A stretch of 25,345 nucleotides of DNA from IMG/VR virus record IMGVR_UViG_3300025769_000767, positions 1 to 25,345 of that record; one strand, 5' to 3'. Made by a program: the position numbers and the translations under genes. Under the pieces are notes generated by a model. It was given only the letters and a program-made list of their open reading frames with translations, was not told the DNA's origin and ran no database searches. This stretch comes from a virus. Shown here piece after piece: positions 1 to 7,479 of the stretch. The number at the start of each line of letters is the position of its first letter. Within the stretch, counting starts at the first letter, position 1.

Positions 1-2
1 AT

Positions 3-353
3 GTGCTAGACGCCGCACTGTCCAAGCTGGACTTAGAGGCAGATCGCATAGACATTTGCTCACAGGAGCCTACGACTTACACAGAGGCGACAAGCACCTA
101 CACGCTAGGCAATAGCACCTCAGTATCTTTTGGTGCGCCAGAGGACGGTGACACGTCAGGCCGCAAGACAGCCTGCGCAGCAATATCAGACGGATCAGTG
201 ACAGGCTCAGGTACTGCAACGCATTACGCAATCACAGACGTATCTGAGAGCCGCCTGCTTTGCACAGGTTCGCTTACAACATCACAGGCAGTTGTGTCTG
301 GTAATACTTTTACCGTAGCCACGTTTGACGTAGAAATCCCTGATCCAGCATAA
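3..353 (+). CDS. Hypothetical virion-associated protein (5' end probably cut by window edge)
   Basis: The reading frame is open to the left edge. The first in-window start codon is a GTG at position 3, so the true start may lie outside. The 116 visible residues are rich in Thr, Ser, Ala and Gly and end in strand-like segments ([14 protein letters not shown]), as in beta-structured phage tail or adhesion proteins. Three Cys residues (CSQEP, TACAAI, LLCTGS) are unusual for such a protein. It lies 8 bp before the next gene and in the same direction as the fibre genes, so a virion role is likely by context. I recognise no catalytic motif and no named family. Confidence 0.6.
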   Translation: MLDAALSKLDLEADRIDICSQEPTTYTEATSTYTLGNSTSVSFGAPEDGDTSGRKTACAAISDGSVTGSGTATHYAITDVSESRLLCTGSLTTSQAVVSGNTFTVATFDVEIPDPA

Positions 354-361
354 GGTGCAGC

Positions 362-814
362 ATGGTCGTACTAGCCAATCGCGTTAAAGTCTCAACGGCG
401 ACAACAGGCACAGGCACTGTAACGCTTGGCGCGGCCTCTACAGGCTATCAGACATTTGCAGATGGCGGTGTAGCTGATGGCGATACTGTGCGCTACACGA
501 TTGAGGATGGTAGCGATTGGGAGATCGGCTACGGTCTTTACAACTCTGCTGGGCCAACTCTGACGCGCACGTTGATGGAAAGCTCTACTGGATCGCTGTT
601 GAACTTATCTGGCAGCGCAGAGTTGTTTATTACTGCTGGCGTTGAGGAAGTTTATGGCTACGTCACAAGCACACTAAACGCAGATCGCACGTTAGACAGC
701 GGTGTTGAGTTTGACACGGGTAAAGGTTTTACTATTGCAGATGGCGTTACCTTGACGATCCCGACAGACGCGCAGCTTGTGATTAATGGATACACTGAGA
801 AAAGGCCATTTTAG
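362..814 (+). CDS. Hypothetical beta-rich virion protein
   Basis: 150 residues beginning [16 protein letters not shown]. The N-terminal part ([16 protein letters not shown], then [16 protein letters not shown]) resembles a short domain I know from many phage tail and neck-region hypothetical proteins, which usually precede fibre genes. The C-terminal part ([20 protein letters not shown]) looks like a beta-strand module similar to those at the start of fibres and tail spikes. There is no signal peptide, membrane segment or enzymatic motif. It follows the previous gene by 8 bp and precedes the first fibre paralogue by 10 bp. A role as an adaptor or fibre-base protein is inference from position and composition. 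Confidence 0.65.
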   Translation: MVVLANRVKVSTATTGTGTVTLGAASTGYQTFADGGVADGDTVRYTIEDGSDWEIGYGLYNSAGPTLTRTLMESSTGSLLNLSGSAELFITAGVEEVYGYVTSTLNADRTLDSGVEFDTGKGFTIADGVTLTIPTDAQLVINGYTEKRPF

Positions 815-824
815 GAGATAGGAA

Positions 825-1295
825 ATGCCCCTTAAAATTAACTCAACAAATGGCTCAGTAACACTCACGCCAGAGGATGGTGTGGGTAATGTTGATATTA
901 CGGTTCCTCGCTCACAATTTGTCGGGCAAGACCACGCTGGAGAGTTTATTGCTGACAGCTACAATGAGCGTTATGCAGCGGTTACATCCACATCGAACGC
1001 AACAACCGTTGACTGTGAGAGCGCAAACTCGTTCAGCCACACGCTGACTGAGAATACGACGTTTACGTTTAGCAACCCGCCAGCATCTGGCACGGCTTAC
1101 ACGTTTAGCATCGAGATTATTCAAGACGTTTCCGCGTCTGGCTTTACTGTTACTTGGCCTGCGTCTGTTGACTGGCCAAGTGCGGCAACGCCAGCGCTAA
1201 CTGTTGATGCGTCGGCAAAGGATTTATTTGTATTTTACACCCGTGATGGCGGCACGACTTGGCTTGGTTTTGTCGCTGGTTATTCATTGGGGTAA
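825..1295 (+). CDS. Small tail-fibre-like protein, paralogue of the 4221-4898 product
   Basis: 156 residues. The start MPLKINSTNGSVTLTPEDG and the C-terminal half (EFIADSYNERYAA, TTFTFSNPPASGTAY, WPASVDWPS, DGGTTWLGFVAG) match the 4221-4898 protein segment by segment. The C-terminal domain is a beta-sandwich-like module that I know from many phage fibre proteins; its hallmark is the closing Asp-Gly-Gly-x-Thr-Trp-x-Gly-Phe motif. This copy has no long stalk between the N-terminal piece and the C-terminal domain, unlike its paralogue. A clear AGGAG-type ribosome site (from ttaggagatagg) precedes the ATG. It probably forms or decorates an adsorption appendage; the ligand is unknown. Confidence 0.75.
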   Translation: MPLKINSTNGSVTLTPEDGVGNVDITVPRSQFVGQDHAGEFIADSYNERYAAVTSTSNATTVDCESANSFSHTLTENTTFTFSNPPASGTAYTFSIEIIQDVSASGFTVTWPASVDWPSAATPALTVDASAKDLFVFYTRDGGTTWLGFVAGYSLG

Positions 1296-1298
1296 ATT

Positions 1299-3737
1299 AT
1301 GGCAACTAAGAAAAAACTACTGCAAGCAATAAAGGGCGGTTTTAGGTCTGGTAGAATTAAAACGCTGGACAACCCAAACCCTTTTTCAGCTTATAATCAA
1401 AACGATTATTTCGGCTATAGCGTATCTGTCTCAGACAGTTATGTAATAGTAGGAGCTTATTTAGAAGATGACGTTAGCGGATCTAGCGGAAAAGCGTATA
1501 TATTTAACGCATCCACTGGCGCTCTGCTTCATACGTTAGACAACCCTAGTGCGTATGACACAGGCGCAAGCGATAATTTCGGCTTTAGCGTATCTATTTC
1601 AGACAGCTACGCCATAGTAGGAGCTTATCAAGAAGATGACGCTGGCGGAAGTAATAGCGGCAAAGCCTACATATTTGACCCGTCTACTGGCGTTCTACTT
1701 CATACGTTAGACAACCCTAATGATTACAGCACAAGCCAAGATGATTATTTTGGCTATAGCGTATCTGTCTCAGACAGTTATGCCATAGTAGGTGCTTTTT
1801 TAGAAGATGACGCTAGCGGATCGTCTAGCGGCAAAGCCTACATATTCAACCCGTCCACTGGCTCTCTGCTTCATACGCTAGACAACCCTAATGCTTATAG
1901 TACAAGCGCAAGCGATTATTTTGGCCGCAACGTATCCATCTCAGACAGTTATGCCATAGTTGGTGCTTATTTAGAAGATGACGCTGGCGGATCGTCTAGC
2001 GGAAAAGCCTACATATTCAACCCGTCTACTGGCGCTTTGCTTCATACGTTAGACAACCCTAATGCTTATAGTACAAGCGCAAATGACCAATTTGGCATTA
2101 GCGTATCTATATCAGACAGTTATGCCATAGTTGGTGCTTATCAAGAAGATGACGCTGGCGGAAGTGATAGCGGAAAAGCCTACATATTCAACCCGTCTAC
2201 TGGCGCTTTGCTTCATACGTTAGACAACCCTAGCGCCTATAGTACAAGCTCAGGCGATAATTTCGGCGCTAGCGTATCCATCTCAGACAGTTATGCTATA
2301 GTAGGAGCGTATTTAGAAGATGACGCTGGCGGATCGTCTAGCGGAAAAGCCTACATATTTAACGCATCCACTGGCTCTCTGCTTCATACGTTAGACAACC
2401 CTAATGCTTACAGCACAAGCCAAGATGATTATTTTGGCTTTAGCGTATCTATCTCAGACAGTTGTGCAATAGTTGGTGCTTATCAAGAAGATGACGTTTT
2501 GGGAACTTCTAGCGGCAAGGCTTATGTATATGATAGCTCATTCAATTACAAATACACATTAAACAATGTAACAAACTCTCAATATGGAGGCTCACAGGAT
2601 GATTCATTTGGCCGCAGCGTATCCATCTCAGACAGTTATGCAATAGTTGGCGCTCATGCGGAAGATGAAGCTGGCAGTACGTCTAGCGGAAAAGCCTACA
2701 TATTTGATCCGTCCACTGGCGCTTTGCTTCATACGCTAGACAACCCTAATGATTACAGCACAAGCGCGAACGATGTATTTGGCTTTAGCGTATCCATCTC
2801 AGACAGTTATGCAATAGTTGGCGCGTATCAAGAAGATGACGCTGGCGGAAGTGATAGCGGCAAAGCCTACATATTCAACCCGTCTACTGGCGCTTTGCTT
2901 CATACGTTAGACAACCCTAACGCTTACGGCGCGAGCGCAGACGACAGGTTTGGCTATAGCGTATCCATCTCAGACAGTTATGCTATAGTAGGAGCGTATT
3001 TAGAAGATGACGCTGGCGGAAGTAATAGCGGAAAAGCCTACATATTCAACCCGTCTACTGGCGCTTTGCTTCATACGCTAGACAACCCTAATGCTTACAG
3101 CACAAGCGCAAACGATTTATTTGGCATCAGCGTTTCCATCTCAGACAGTTATGCAATAGTTGGTGCTTATTTTGAAGATGACGCTGGCGGATCGTCTAGC
3201 GGAAAAGCTTACATATTCAACCCGTCTACTGGCGCTCTGCTTCATACGCTAGATAACCCTAATGCCTATAGTACAAGCTTAAACGACCGATTTGGCTTTA
3301 GCGTATCCATCTCAGACAGTTATGCAATAGTTGGTGCTTATCAAGAAGATGACGCTAGCGGAGGTAATAGCGGAAAAGCCTACATATTTGATCCGTCTAC
3401 TGGCTCTCTGCTTCATACGTTAGATAACCCTAGTGCTTATGACACAGGCGCAAGCGATAATTTCGGCTATAGCGTATCTATCTCAGATACCCATGCAATA
3501 GTTGGTGCTTATTTTGAAGATGACGCTGGCGGATCGGCTAGCGGAAAAGCCTACATATTTAACGCATCCACTGGCTCTCTGCTTCATACGCTAGACAACC
3601 CTAGCGCCTATAGTACAAGCTCAGGCGATTTATTTGGCCGCAGCGTATCCATCTCAGACAGTTATGCCATAGTTGGTGCTTATGCGGAAGATGACGCTGG
3701 CAGTACGTCTAGCGGAAAAGCGTATATATTTAGGTAA
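1299..3737 (+). CDS. FG-GAP-type beta-propeller repeat protein (14 repeats)
   Basis: 812 residues: a 22-residue leader (basic; MATKKKLLQAIKGGFRSGR) followed by 14 near-identical repeats of 57 residues. Each repeat carries D-x-FG-x-SVSISDSYAIVGA, then EDDAGGSSSGKAYIF, then STGALLHTLDNP, the pattern of the FG-GAP_2 family whose repeats form blades of beta-propellers. The only degenerate stretch (residues about 410-431) lies between repeats 7 and 8, so the protein reads as two sets of seven. The last repeat stops after KAYIFR and lacks the STG..LHTLDNP strand, while the leader runs straight into such a strand, suggesting propeller closure. It lies among fibre genes, so a receptor-binding or virion-surface role is inferred. 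The ribosome site is weak (ggggtaaatt). Confidence 0.85.
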   Translation: MATKKKLLQAIKGGFRSGRIKTLDNPNPFSAYNQNDYFGYSVSVSDSYVIVGAYLEDDVSGSSGKAYIFNASTGALLHTLDNPSAYDTGASDNFGFSVSISDSYAIVGAYQEDDAGGSNSGKAYIFDPSTGVLLHTLDNPNDYSTSQDDYFGYSVSVSDSYAIVGAFLEDDASGSSSGKAYIFNPSTGSLLHTLDNPNAYSTSASDYFGRNVSISDSYAIVGAYLEDDAGGSSSGKAYIFNPSTGALLHTLDNPNAYSTSANDQFGISVSISDSYAIVGAYQEDDAGGSDSGKAYIFNPSTGALLHTLDNPSAYSTSSGDNFGASVSISDSYAIVGAYLEDDAGGSSSGKAYIFNASTGSLLHTLDNPNAYSTSQDDYFGFSVSISDSCAIVGAYQEDDVLGTSSGKAYVYDSSFNYKYTLNNVTNSQYGGSQDDSFGRSVSISDSYAIVGAHAEDEAGSTSSGKAYIFDPSTGALLHTLDNPNDYSTSANDVFGFSVSISDSYAIVGAYQEDDAGGSDSGKAYIFNPSTGALLHTLDNPNAYGASADDRFGYSVSISDSYAIVGAYLEDDAGGSNSGKAYIFNPSTGALLHTLDNPNAYSTSANDLFGISVSISDSYAIVGAYFEDDAGGSSSGKAYIFNPSTGALLHTLDNPNAYSTSLNDRFGFSVSISDSYAIVGAYQEDDASGGNSGKAYIFDPSTGSLLHTLDNPSAYDTGASDNFGYSVSISDTHAIVGAYFEDDAGGSASGKAYIFNASTGSLLHTLDNPSAYSTSSGDLFGRSVSISDSYAIVGAYAEDDAGSTSSGKAYIFR
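1365..3734 (+). repeat. 14 tandem 171-bp coding repeats in the propeller gene
   Basis: In-frame tandem repeats, period 171 bp (57 codons), starting at 1365. Repeat 7 is 56 codons, repeat 8 is 59, and repeat 14 is cut to 48. Long blocks are almost identical in DNA between copies (for example catctcagacagttatgc and cttcatacg), while three codons vary strongly: the residue before FG, the residue after FG, and the residue before EDD. The unit boundary between repeats 7 and 8 (2526-2591) is the only strongly diverged segment. Sub-blocks are shared in a mosaic way: repeats 2 and 13 share SAYDTGASDNFG, and repeats 6 and 14 share SAYSTSSGD. This suggests recombination between copies. Confidence 0.95.
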
Positions 3738-3749
3738 GAAAGGAACACC

Positions 3750-4211
3750 ATGCAGTTCATAAAGGTAAATCAAGATAGCAGTGTTGTGTACCCGCTATCA
3801 ATCGTCAATCTTAAAAACGAGTTCCCCCGCACAAGTTTCCCCAAAAAGATGCCAGAGGCTGGATTGCCTGACTTTGGTGTTTACCCAGTGACAGAGGAAG
3901 CCGCGCCAGAGTTTGACATTAGGACGCAAAAAATTGAACGTCAGCAGCCAGTGCTTGAAAATGGCGCTTGGGTGTCAAAGTGCGTTGCCGTGAATAAATC
4001 TCAAGATGAAATAGACCAGTACGATCAGCGCATGGCCGATAAGAATAGGTTTAAGCGCAATGAATTGCTGGCCGCAACAGATTACTTTGCGTTGACCGAC
4101 GTCACTATGGATGCGGCAATGACTAGCTATCGACAGGCGCTGCGTGATATAACCAATCATGCAAATTGGCCGCATCTAAATGACGAAGATTGGCCTGTAA
4201 AACCAGAATAG
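3750..4211 (+). CDS. Tail fibre assembly chaperone-like protein
   Basis: 153 residues. The C-terminal third (residues about 97-153) has the signature of phage tail assembly chaperones of the Phage_tail_APC type: a basic RFKRNELLAATDYFAL segment, then YRQALRDIT, then a WP pair (NWPHL, DWPVKPE). The N-terminal part (INLKNEFPRTSFP, then DFGVYPV) matches the substrate-side region often seen before this domain. In characterised systems such proteins help fold or trimerise fibres and need not be part of the mature virion. Its place between the propeller gene and the second fibre gene suggests one of these is its client. AAAGGAA lies upstream of the ATG. The family assignment is from motif recognition only. 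Confidence 0.75.
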   Translation: MQFIKVNQDSSVVYPLSIVNLKNEFPRTSFPKKMPEAGLPDFGVYPVTEEAAPEFDIRTQKIERQQPVLENGAWVSKCVAVNKSQDEIDQYDQRMADKNRFKRNELLAATDYFALTDVTMDAAMTSYRQALRDITNHANWPHLNDEDWPVKPE

Positions 4212-4220
4212 GGGCTAGAT

Positions 4221-4898
4221 ATGCCACTAAAACTTGAGACGCCAAACGGCGCAATCATTGTAACTGGAGAAGATGGTAGCGGCGATGCAGCTGTCACGTT
4301 TCCGCGCAGCGGTATTGTTCAACCCACACATACTGGCGATGTCAGCATAACTGGTGATTTAACGACAGTAGGCACGTTCGACCACACTGGGCAGGTAGTT
4401 GTTTCCAATAATATTACAATGGCAAGCGCGATTGTCTCAGGCACAGTCAATGTGTCTGGTGTTGCTACGCTTGCTAGTGCGGTGGTTTCAGGCTCTGCGT
4501 CTATTTCAGGCTCTGCGTCTATCTCTGGTGCGGCCAGCATGGGAAGCGCAACTGTTAATGGTGAGTTTATTGCCGACAGCGTTAATGAAACTTACAGCGC
4601 ACTATCTGGCGCAACAGTTGCTATTGATTGCGAAACTGGAAATTTCTTTGCGCTAACAACATCCGCTAACACCACATTTACATTCAGTAACCCACCAGCG
4701 ACAAACACTGCGTATAGCTTTACACTCAAGCTAACCGCTGGCGGCACACATACAATCACCTATCCTGCATCTGTCGACTGGGCAGGCGGCACAGCGCCTG
4801 ACGCGCCAGCCTCTGGCGAAACTGACTTGCTTGCATTTGCCACACACGACGGTGGCATTACTTGGTACGGCTTCTTGGCTGGGGATGCAATGGCATGA
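4221..4898 (+). CDS. Tail fibre-like protein with hexapeptide stalk
   Basis: 225 residues in three parts. Residues 1-35 match the start of the 825-1295 product (MPLKLETPNGAIIVTGEDGS). Residues about 45-112 form a stalk with short repeats (TVNVSGVATLASAVV, SGSASISGSASI), which suits a triple or left-handed beta-helix. Residues about 113-225 are the shared C-terminal domain (EFIADSVNETYSAL, TTFTFSNPPATNTAY, YPASVDWAG, DGGITWYGFLAG). It therefore looks like a longer, stalked version of the earlier paralogue. Its stop overlaps the start of the next gene (ATGA). It is likely a host-recognition or structural fibre; the receptor is unknown. Confidence 0.75.
   Translation: MPLKLETPNGAIIVTGEDGSGDAAVTFPRSGIVQPTHTGDVSITGDLTTVGTFDHTGQVVVSNNITMASAIVSGTVNVSGVATLASAVVSGSASISGSASISGAASMGSATVNGEFIADSVNETYSALSGATVAIDCETGNFFALTTSANTTFTFSNPPATNTAYSFTLKLTAGGTHTITYPASVDWAGGTAPDAPASGETDLLAFATHDGGITWYGFLAGDAMA
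4491..4526 (+). repeat. 18-bp tandem repeat in fibre stalk
   Basis: Two adjacent copies of an 18-bp unit (ggctctgcgtctatttca, then ggctctgcgtctatctct) differing at two or three bases. Together they encode two hexapeptides SGSASI inside the stalk. Such units can slip during replication and so change stalk length in steps of six residues. Confidence 0.85.
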
Positions 4899-5542
4899 GC
4901 ATGACCGCGCGAAGAATGAGCATGGCGGCTGGCGCGGGAGCCCCTCAATCGTTTACGTTTGTCGGCGTAAGCTACGCCACAACAAACCTTAACATACAAG
5001 TCCCATCTGGAACTCAGGAGGGAGATATTGCCATAGCATACTCATCAACTGCTACTGGCCCTGCGCCGACTGTATATTCTGGCTTTACGCAGATAGCATC
5101 AGTCAATAGTACATTTGAGGATATGTTTCAGTACAAGCTATTATCAGCGTCAGACTTAACAACAACATTTACGCGCAGCGCTGACAGCTATGACGCAGCA
5201 ATAATGTTTACATTTAGACCCACCAATCCCGTGACAACTATACAAGTTTCTTCAATAAACAATAGCAATCAAACAAGTGGAACTCCCTCAACTCAAACGT
5301 TGACAACAAGCACCTATGACCCGCCAAACATACTAATTGCAACCTACTCGTCATATACAGCAGAGCCATCAATCAATGGTACTTTCTGGGATGGGAATTA
5401 CTTAGAAACTGGCGAAAATAATAATAGAATTAAAATGTATTATGAAATCCAAAATGACGTAAATACAAACAGGTCTGTTCAGGCCAGCGGAGATTATGGA
5501 AGCTATAACATTATGATGAGTTGTGTTATAAATGCTTCATAG
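4895..5542 (+). CDS. Hypothetical beta-sandwich virion protein
   Basis: The start at 4895 (MSMTARRMSMAAGAG) is chosen because it gives the ATGA overlap with the preceding stop; an upstream start at 4862 would lie deep inside the fibre gene. This gives 215 residues. After a Met/Ala-rich N-terminus, the body alternates short strands and Ser/Thr/Asn loops (SFTFVGVSYATTNLNI, GDIAIAYSSTA, YSGFTQIASV, FQYKLLSASD, NILIATYSSY), typical of jelly-roll or Ig-like sandwich domains in phage adsorption proteins. There are no enzymatic residues that I can recognise. The gene sits between two fibre-type genes and is probably part of the tail or head surface. Confidence 0.6.
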   Translation: MSMTARRMSMAAGAGAPQSFTFVGVSYATTNLNIQVPSGTQEGDIAIAYSSTATGPAPTVYSGFTQIASVNSTFEDMFQYKLLSASDLTTTFTRSADSYDAAIMFTFRPTNPVTTIQVSSINNSNQTSGTPSTQTLTTSTYDPPNILIATYSSYTAEPSINGTFWDGNYLETGENNNRIKMYYEIQNDVNTNRSVQASGDYGSYNIMMSCVINAS

Positions 5543-5560
5543 TATTGATCGGTTGCCAAT

Positions 5561-6265
5561 ATGCTAGGTTTTAACGCACTCTCAAAAACGCCTCTGGCAG
5601 ACGATAATGTAAATCTAAGTCTGCCAGTATCTATTGTCGTGGATAGCATTACGGCAGGAATACCTGTCGTTGATACTGCCTCTGTATTTGAAGATGAAAC
5701 AATCCCAGCGATTGATATTACTTCTGGCACTCCTGTTGTAGATAGCGCAAGCGTAACAGTTGTTTATAACTTTAGCGCAGGTGGCATAAGCACAACGCCT
5801 GTTGTTGACAGCATTGCTGCGTCAATCATCAGCAACTTTGCGCCGCAAGAAATAACATCAGGCACCCCAGTTGTTGATGATATTACAGCAGCGGTTATAT
5901 CTAACTTTGCCCCAGTTGAGATTACGCTTTCTGAACCTACGGTAGACAGCGCGACTGTTTCTGTCATCTCTAACTTTGCGCCAGTTGATATTGCTGCAAG
6001 CGCACCACAAGTGGATGCTCTGCCGTTCTTCCAAGAATACGCGCTAACAATGGTAGAAATAACCGCTGGCATACCTACGCTACCAGCGCGATTTACTTGG
6101 GATTATCAGGAGCCTGTCGCTGACAGTTGGACAGAACAAGCAGATGATGATAGTGTATGGGCAACTCAAACGGCAAGTAGCGACACTTGGACAGAAGCTG
6201 CGGAGCCAACAGATATATGGACTGATGTTACTGACCCAACCGACACATGGTCAGAAGCTGCATAG
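5561..6265 (+). CDS. Hypothetical repeat protein: 23-residue repeats then Trp decapeptide tail
   Basis: 234 residues starting MLGFNALSKTPLADD. Residues 30-167 carry six units of 22-23 residues, beginning at residues 30, 53, 76, 98, 121 and 144 with a partial one at 167; the core is ITSGTPVVDS, and several units end ISNFAPVE. Residues 180-234 carry Trp at 180, 190, 200, 210, 220 and 230, a strict ten-residue period with a D/P-T-D-x-W-T-E/D-A pattern. The protein is strongly acidic and has no membrane segment or catalytic motif. The ribosome site is poor, so translation may depend on the upstream gene. An elongated virion or adsorption component is the best guess from context. Confidence 0.65.
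   Translation: MLGFNALSKTPLADDNVNLSLPVSIVVDSITAGIPVVDTASVFEDETIPAIDITSGTPVVDSASVTVVYNFSAGGISTTPVVDSIAASIISNFAPQEITSGTPVVDDITAAVISNFAPVEITLSEPTVDSATVSVISNFAPVDIAASAPQVDALPFFQEYALTMVEITAGIPTLPARFTWDYQEPVADSWTEQADDDSVWATQTASSDTWTEAAEPTDIWTDVTDPTDTWSEAA
5648..6058 (+). repeat. Six 23-codon repeats
   Basis: In-frame degenerate repeats of 22-23 codons in the 5561-6265 gene. The core is I-T-S-G-T-P-V-V-D, followed by a variable segment and then ISNFAP in the central copies. The best-conserved pair is the units starting at residues 98 and 121. Confidence 0.8.
6098..6262 (+). repeat. Decapeptide Trp repeats at C-terminus
   Basis: Six Trp codons spaced exactly 30 bp apart (first at 6098), separated by acidic and Thr-rich nonapeptides (for example TEAAEPTDI and TDVTDPTDT). 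The repeat reaches the C-terminus (SEAA). Confidence 0.85.
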
Positions 6266-6274
6266 GAGACTTAG

Positions 6275-7477
6275 ATGGCTGACACAACGACAACAACATT
6301 CGGCTTAACGAAGCCAGAGGTGGGCGCATCAGCCGATAGCTGGGGTACTAAGCTCAATACAAACCTAGACACCCTTGACGATCTTCTTGATGGGACAACG
6401 GCTATCCAGCCTAACCTCACTGAAGGGTCATGGCAGGTTGGCGGTACTGCAATTGTAGCTACGGCTGCTGAGATTAATAGGTTAGACGGCGTTACTTCTA
6501 ATGTTCAAACGCAGCTAAACAATTTGAGTGACGATATTGTTAGCTTTCCCACAAGTGAAGATATTGTTGTCAATGGAGTTACAGTAGGGCGCGGCGGGCA
6601 TACGTCTAATGTTATCTTGCAGGGCGGGACAACTGGAATACATGGTGGCTTACTTGGTGTTATCATTGGTGAAGATGCTGGTGAAAATTTAACAAGCACT
6701 GCATATTGGAATACTGCTGTAGGGGCGTATGCTTTGCAGGGGGAAACTGGTTCTTGGAGTTGCACTGCGATTGGGGAAAGCGCACTGAAGGGTGACGTTG
6801 CAACTGGAGGAACTAGCAACACGGCTGTTGGCGCAAATGCTATTGAGCATGGCTCATCTGGCACAGACAATACCGCTGTGGGCGTAGATGCAATGAAAGG
6901 CGATGGAACAACTGGTGTAACAGGGGATGGAAACACGTCAATTGGCAATTTAGCGTTAGCTGACCTATCTTCAGGTGATAATAATATTGGAATTGGACGA
7001 TATGCTGGGTATGGGAGTTCAAGCCCATTCCAAGTAACCACTGAAAGCAATCGCATTGTTATGGGAAATAACAGCATAACAAACGCCTATATACAGGTGT
7101 CTTGGACTGTTACATCTGACGAAAGGGACAAGACTGATGTTGTTCCAGTTAGTCATGGGCTTGACTTTATATCGCAGTTAAACCCTGTTCACTTTAAATG
7201 GGATAAGCGTCATAAATATTTTGAGTATGATGACGATGGCAATATAACAAGCAAGCCTGCCCCTGATGGCACTCATAAAGAAGATCAGCCTTTTGTTGGG
7301 TTCTTAGCTCAAGAAGTTCAGCAGGTAGTGAATGGCACAGGCTTTGCAGACAATGTGATCGTAGATCACGAGCAAGACGATCTGTGGAAGATCAAGGAAA
7401 CTGCGCTTATCCCACTGTTGGTAAATGCAATCAAAGAATTAAAACAACGTGTAGAAGTTCTTGAAGCAGGGGCATAA
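6275..7477 (+). CDS. Tail fibre/spike with C-terminal S74 intramolecular chaperone
   Basis: 400 residues. The N-terminus ([17 protein letters not shown], then [12 protein letters not shown]) is a common fibre attachment motif. Residues about 125-260 hold YadA-head-like short repeats ([46 protein letters not shown]), a pattern of trimeric beta-structures. Residues 281-400 match the Peptidase S74 domain: SDERDK (Ser281, Lys286), [21 protein letters not shown] and a closing helix ([19 protein letters not shown]). In characterised members the domain trimerises the fibre, then cleaves itself off at the conserved Ser. It is most likely the main trimeric fibre. A good ribosome site (taggagac) precedes the ATG. 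Confidence 0.85.
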   Translation: MADTTTTTFGLTKPEVGASADSWGTKLNTNLDTLDDLLDGTTAIQPNLTEGSWQVGGTAIVATAAEINRLDGVTSNVQTQLNNLSDDIVSFPTSEDIVVNGVTVGRGGHTSNVILQGGTTGIHGGLLGVIIGEDAGENLTSTAYWNTAVGAYALQGETGSWSCTAIGESALKGDVATGGTSNTAVGANAIEHGSSGTDNTAVGVDAMKGDGTTGVTGDGNTSIGNLALADLSSGDNNIGIGRYAGYGSSSPFQVTTESNRIVMGNNSITNAYIQVSWTVTSDERDKTDVVPVSHGLDFISQLNPVHFKWDKRHKYFEYDDDGNITSKPAPDGTHKEDQPFVGFLAQEVQQVVNGTGFADNVIVDHEQDDLWKIKETALIPLLVNAIKELKQRVEVLEAGA

Positions 7478-7479
7478 AG

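Noticed and set aside
1365-3734. Diversity-generating retroelement or CRISPR array as source of the repeats
   Set aside because: Repeats are 171 bp, in frame and without spacers, so not CRISPR. No reverse transcriptase or template repeat is in the window, and the variable codons are not limited to adenine positions.
4862-4894. Longer N-terminus for the 4895 gene
   Set aside because: Overlaps the C-terminal domain of the fibre gene; the ATGA junction at 4895 fits the pattern of the neighbours.
5764-6072. 102-residue minus-strand frame opposite the 23-codon repeats
   Set aside because: Shadow of repeat coding on the other strand; its own repetitiveness is inherited.
6505-7077. 190-residue minus-strand open frame opposite the S74 fibre gene
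   Set aside because: It mirrors the codons of a repetitive, strongly supported gene; its Pro/Ser-rich translation shows no family signature and there is no ribosome site.
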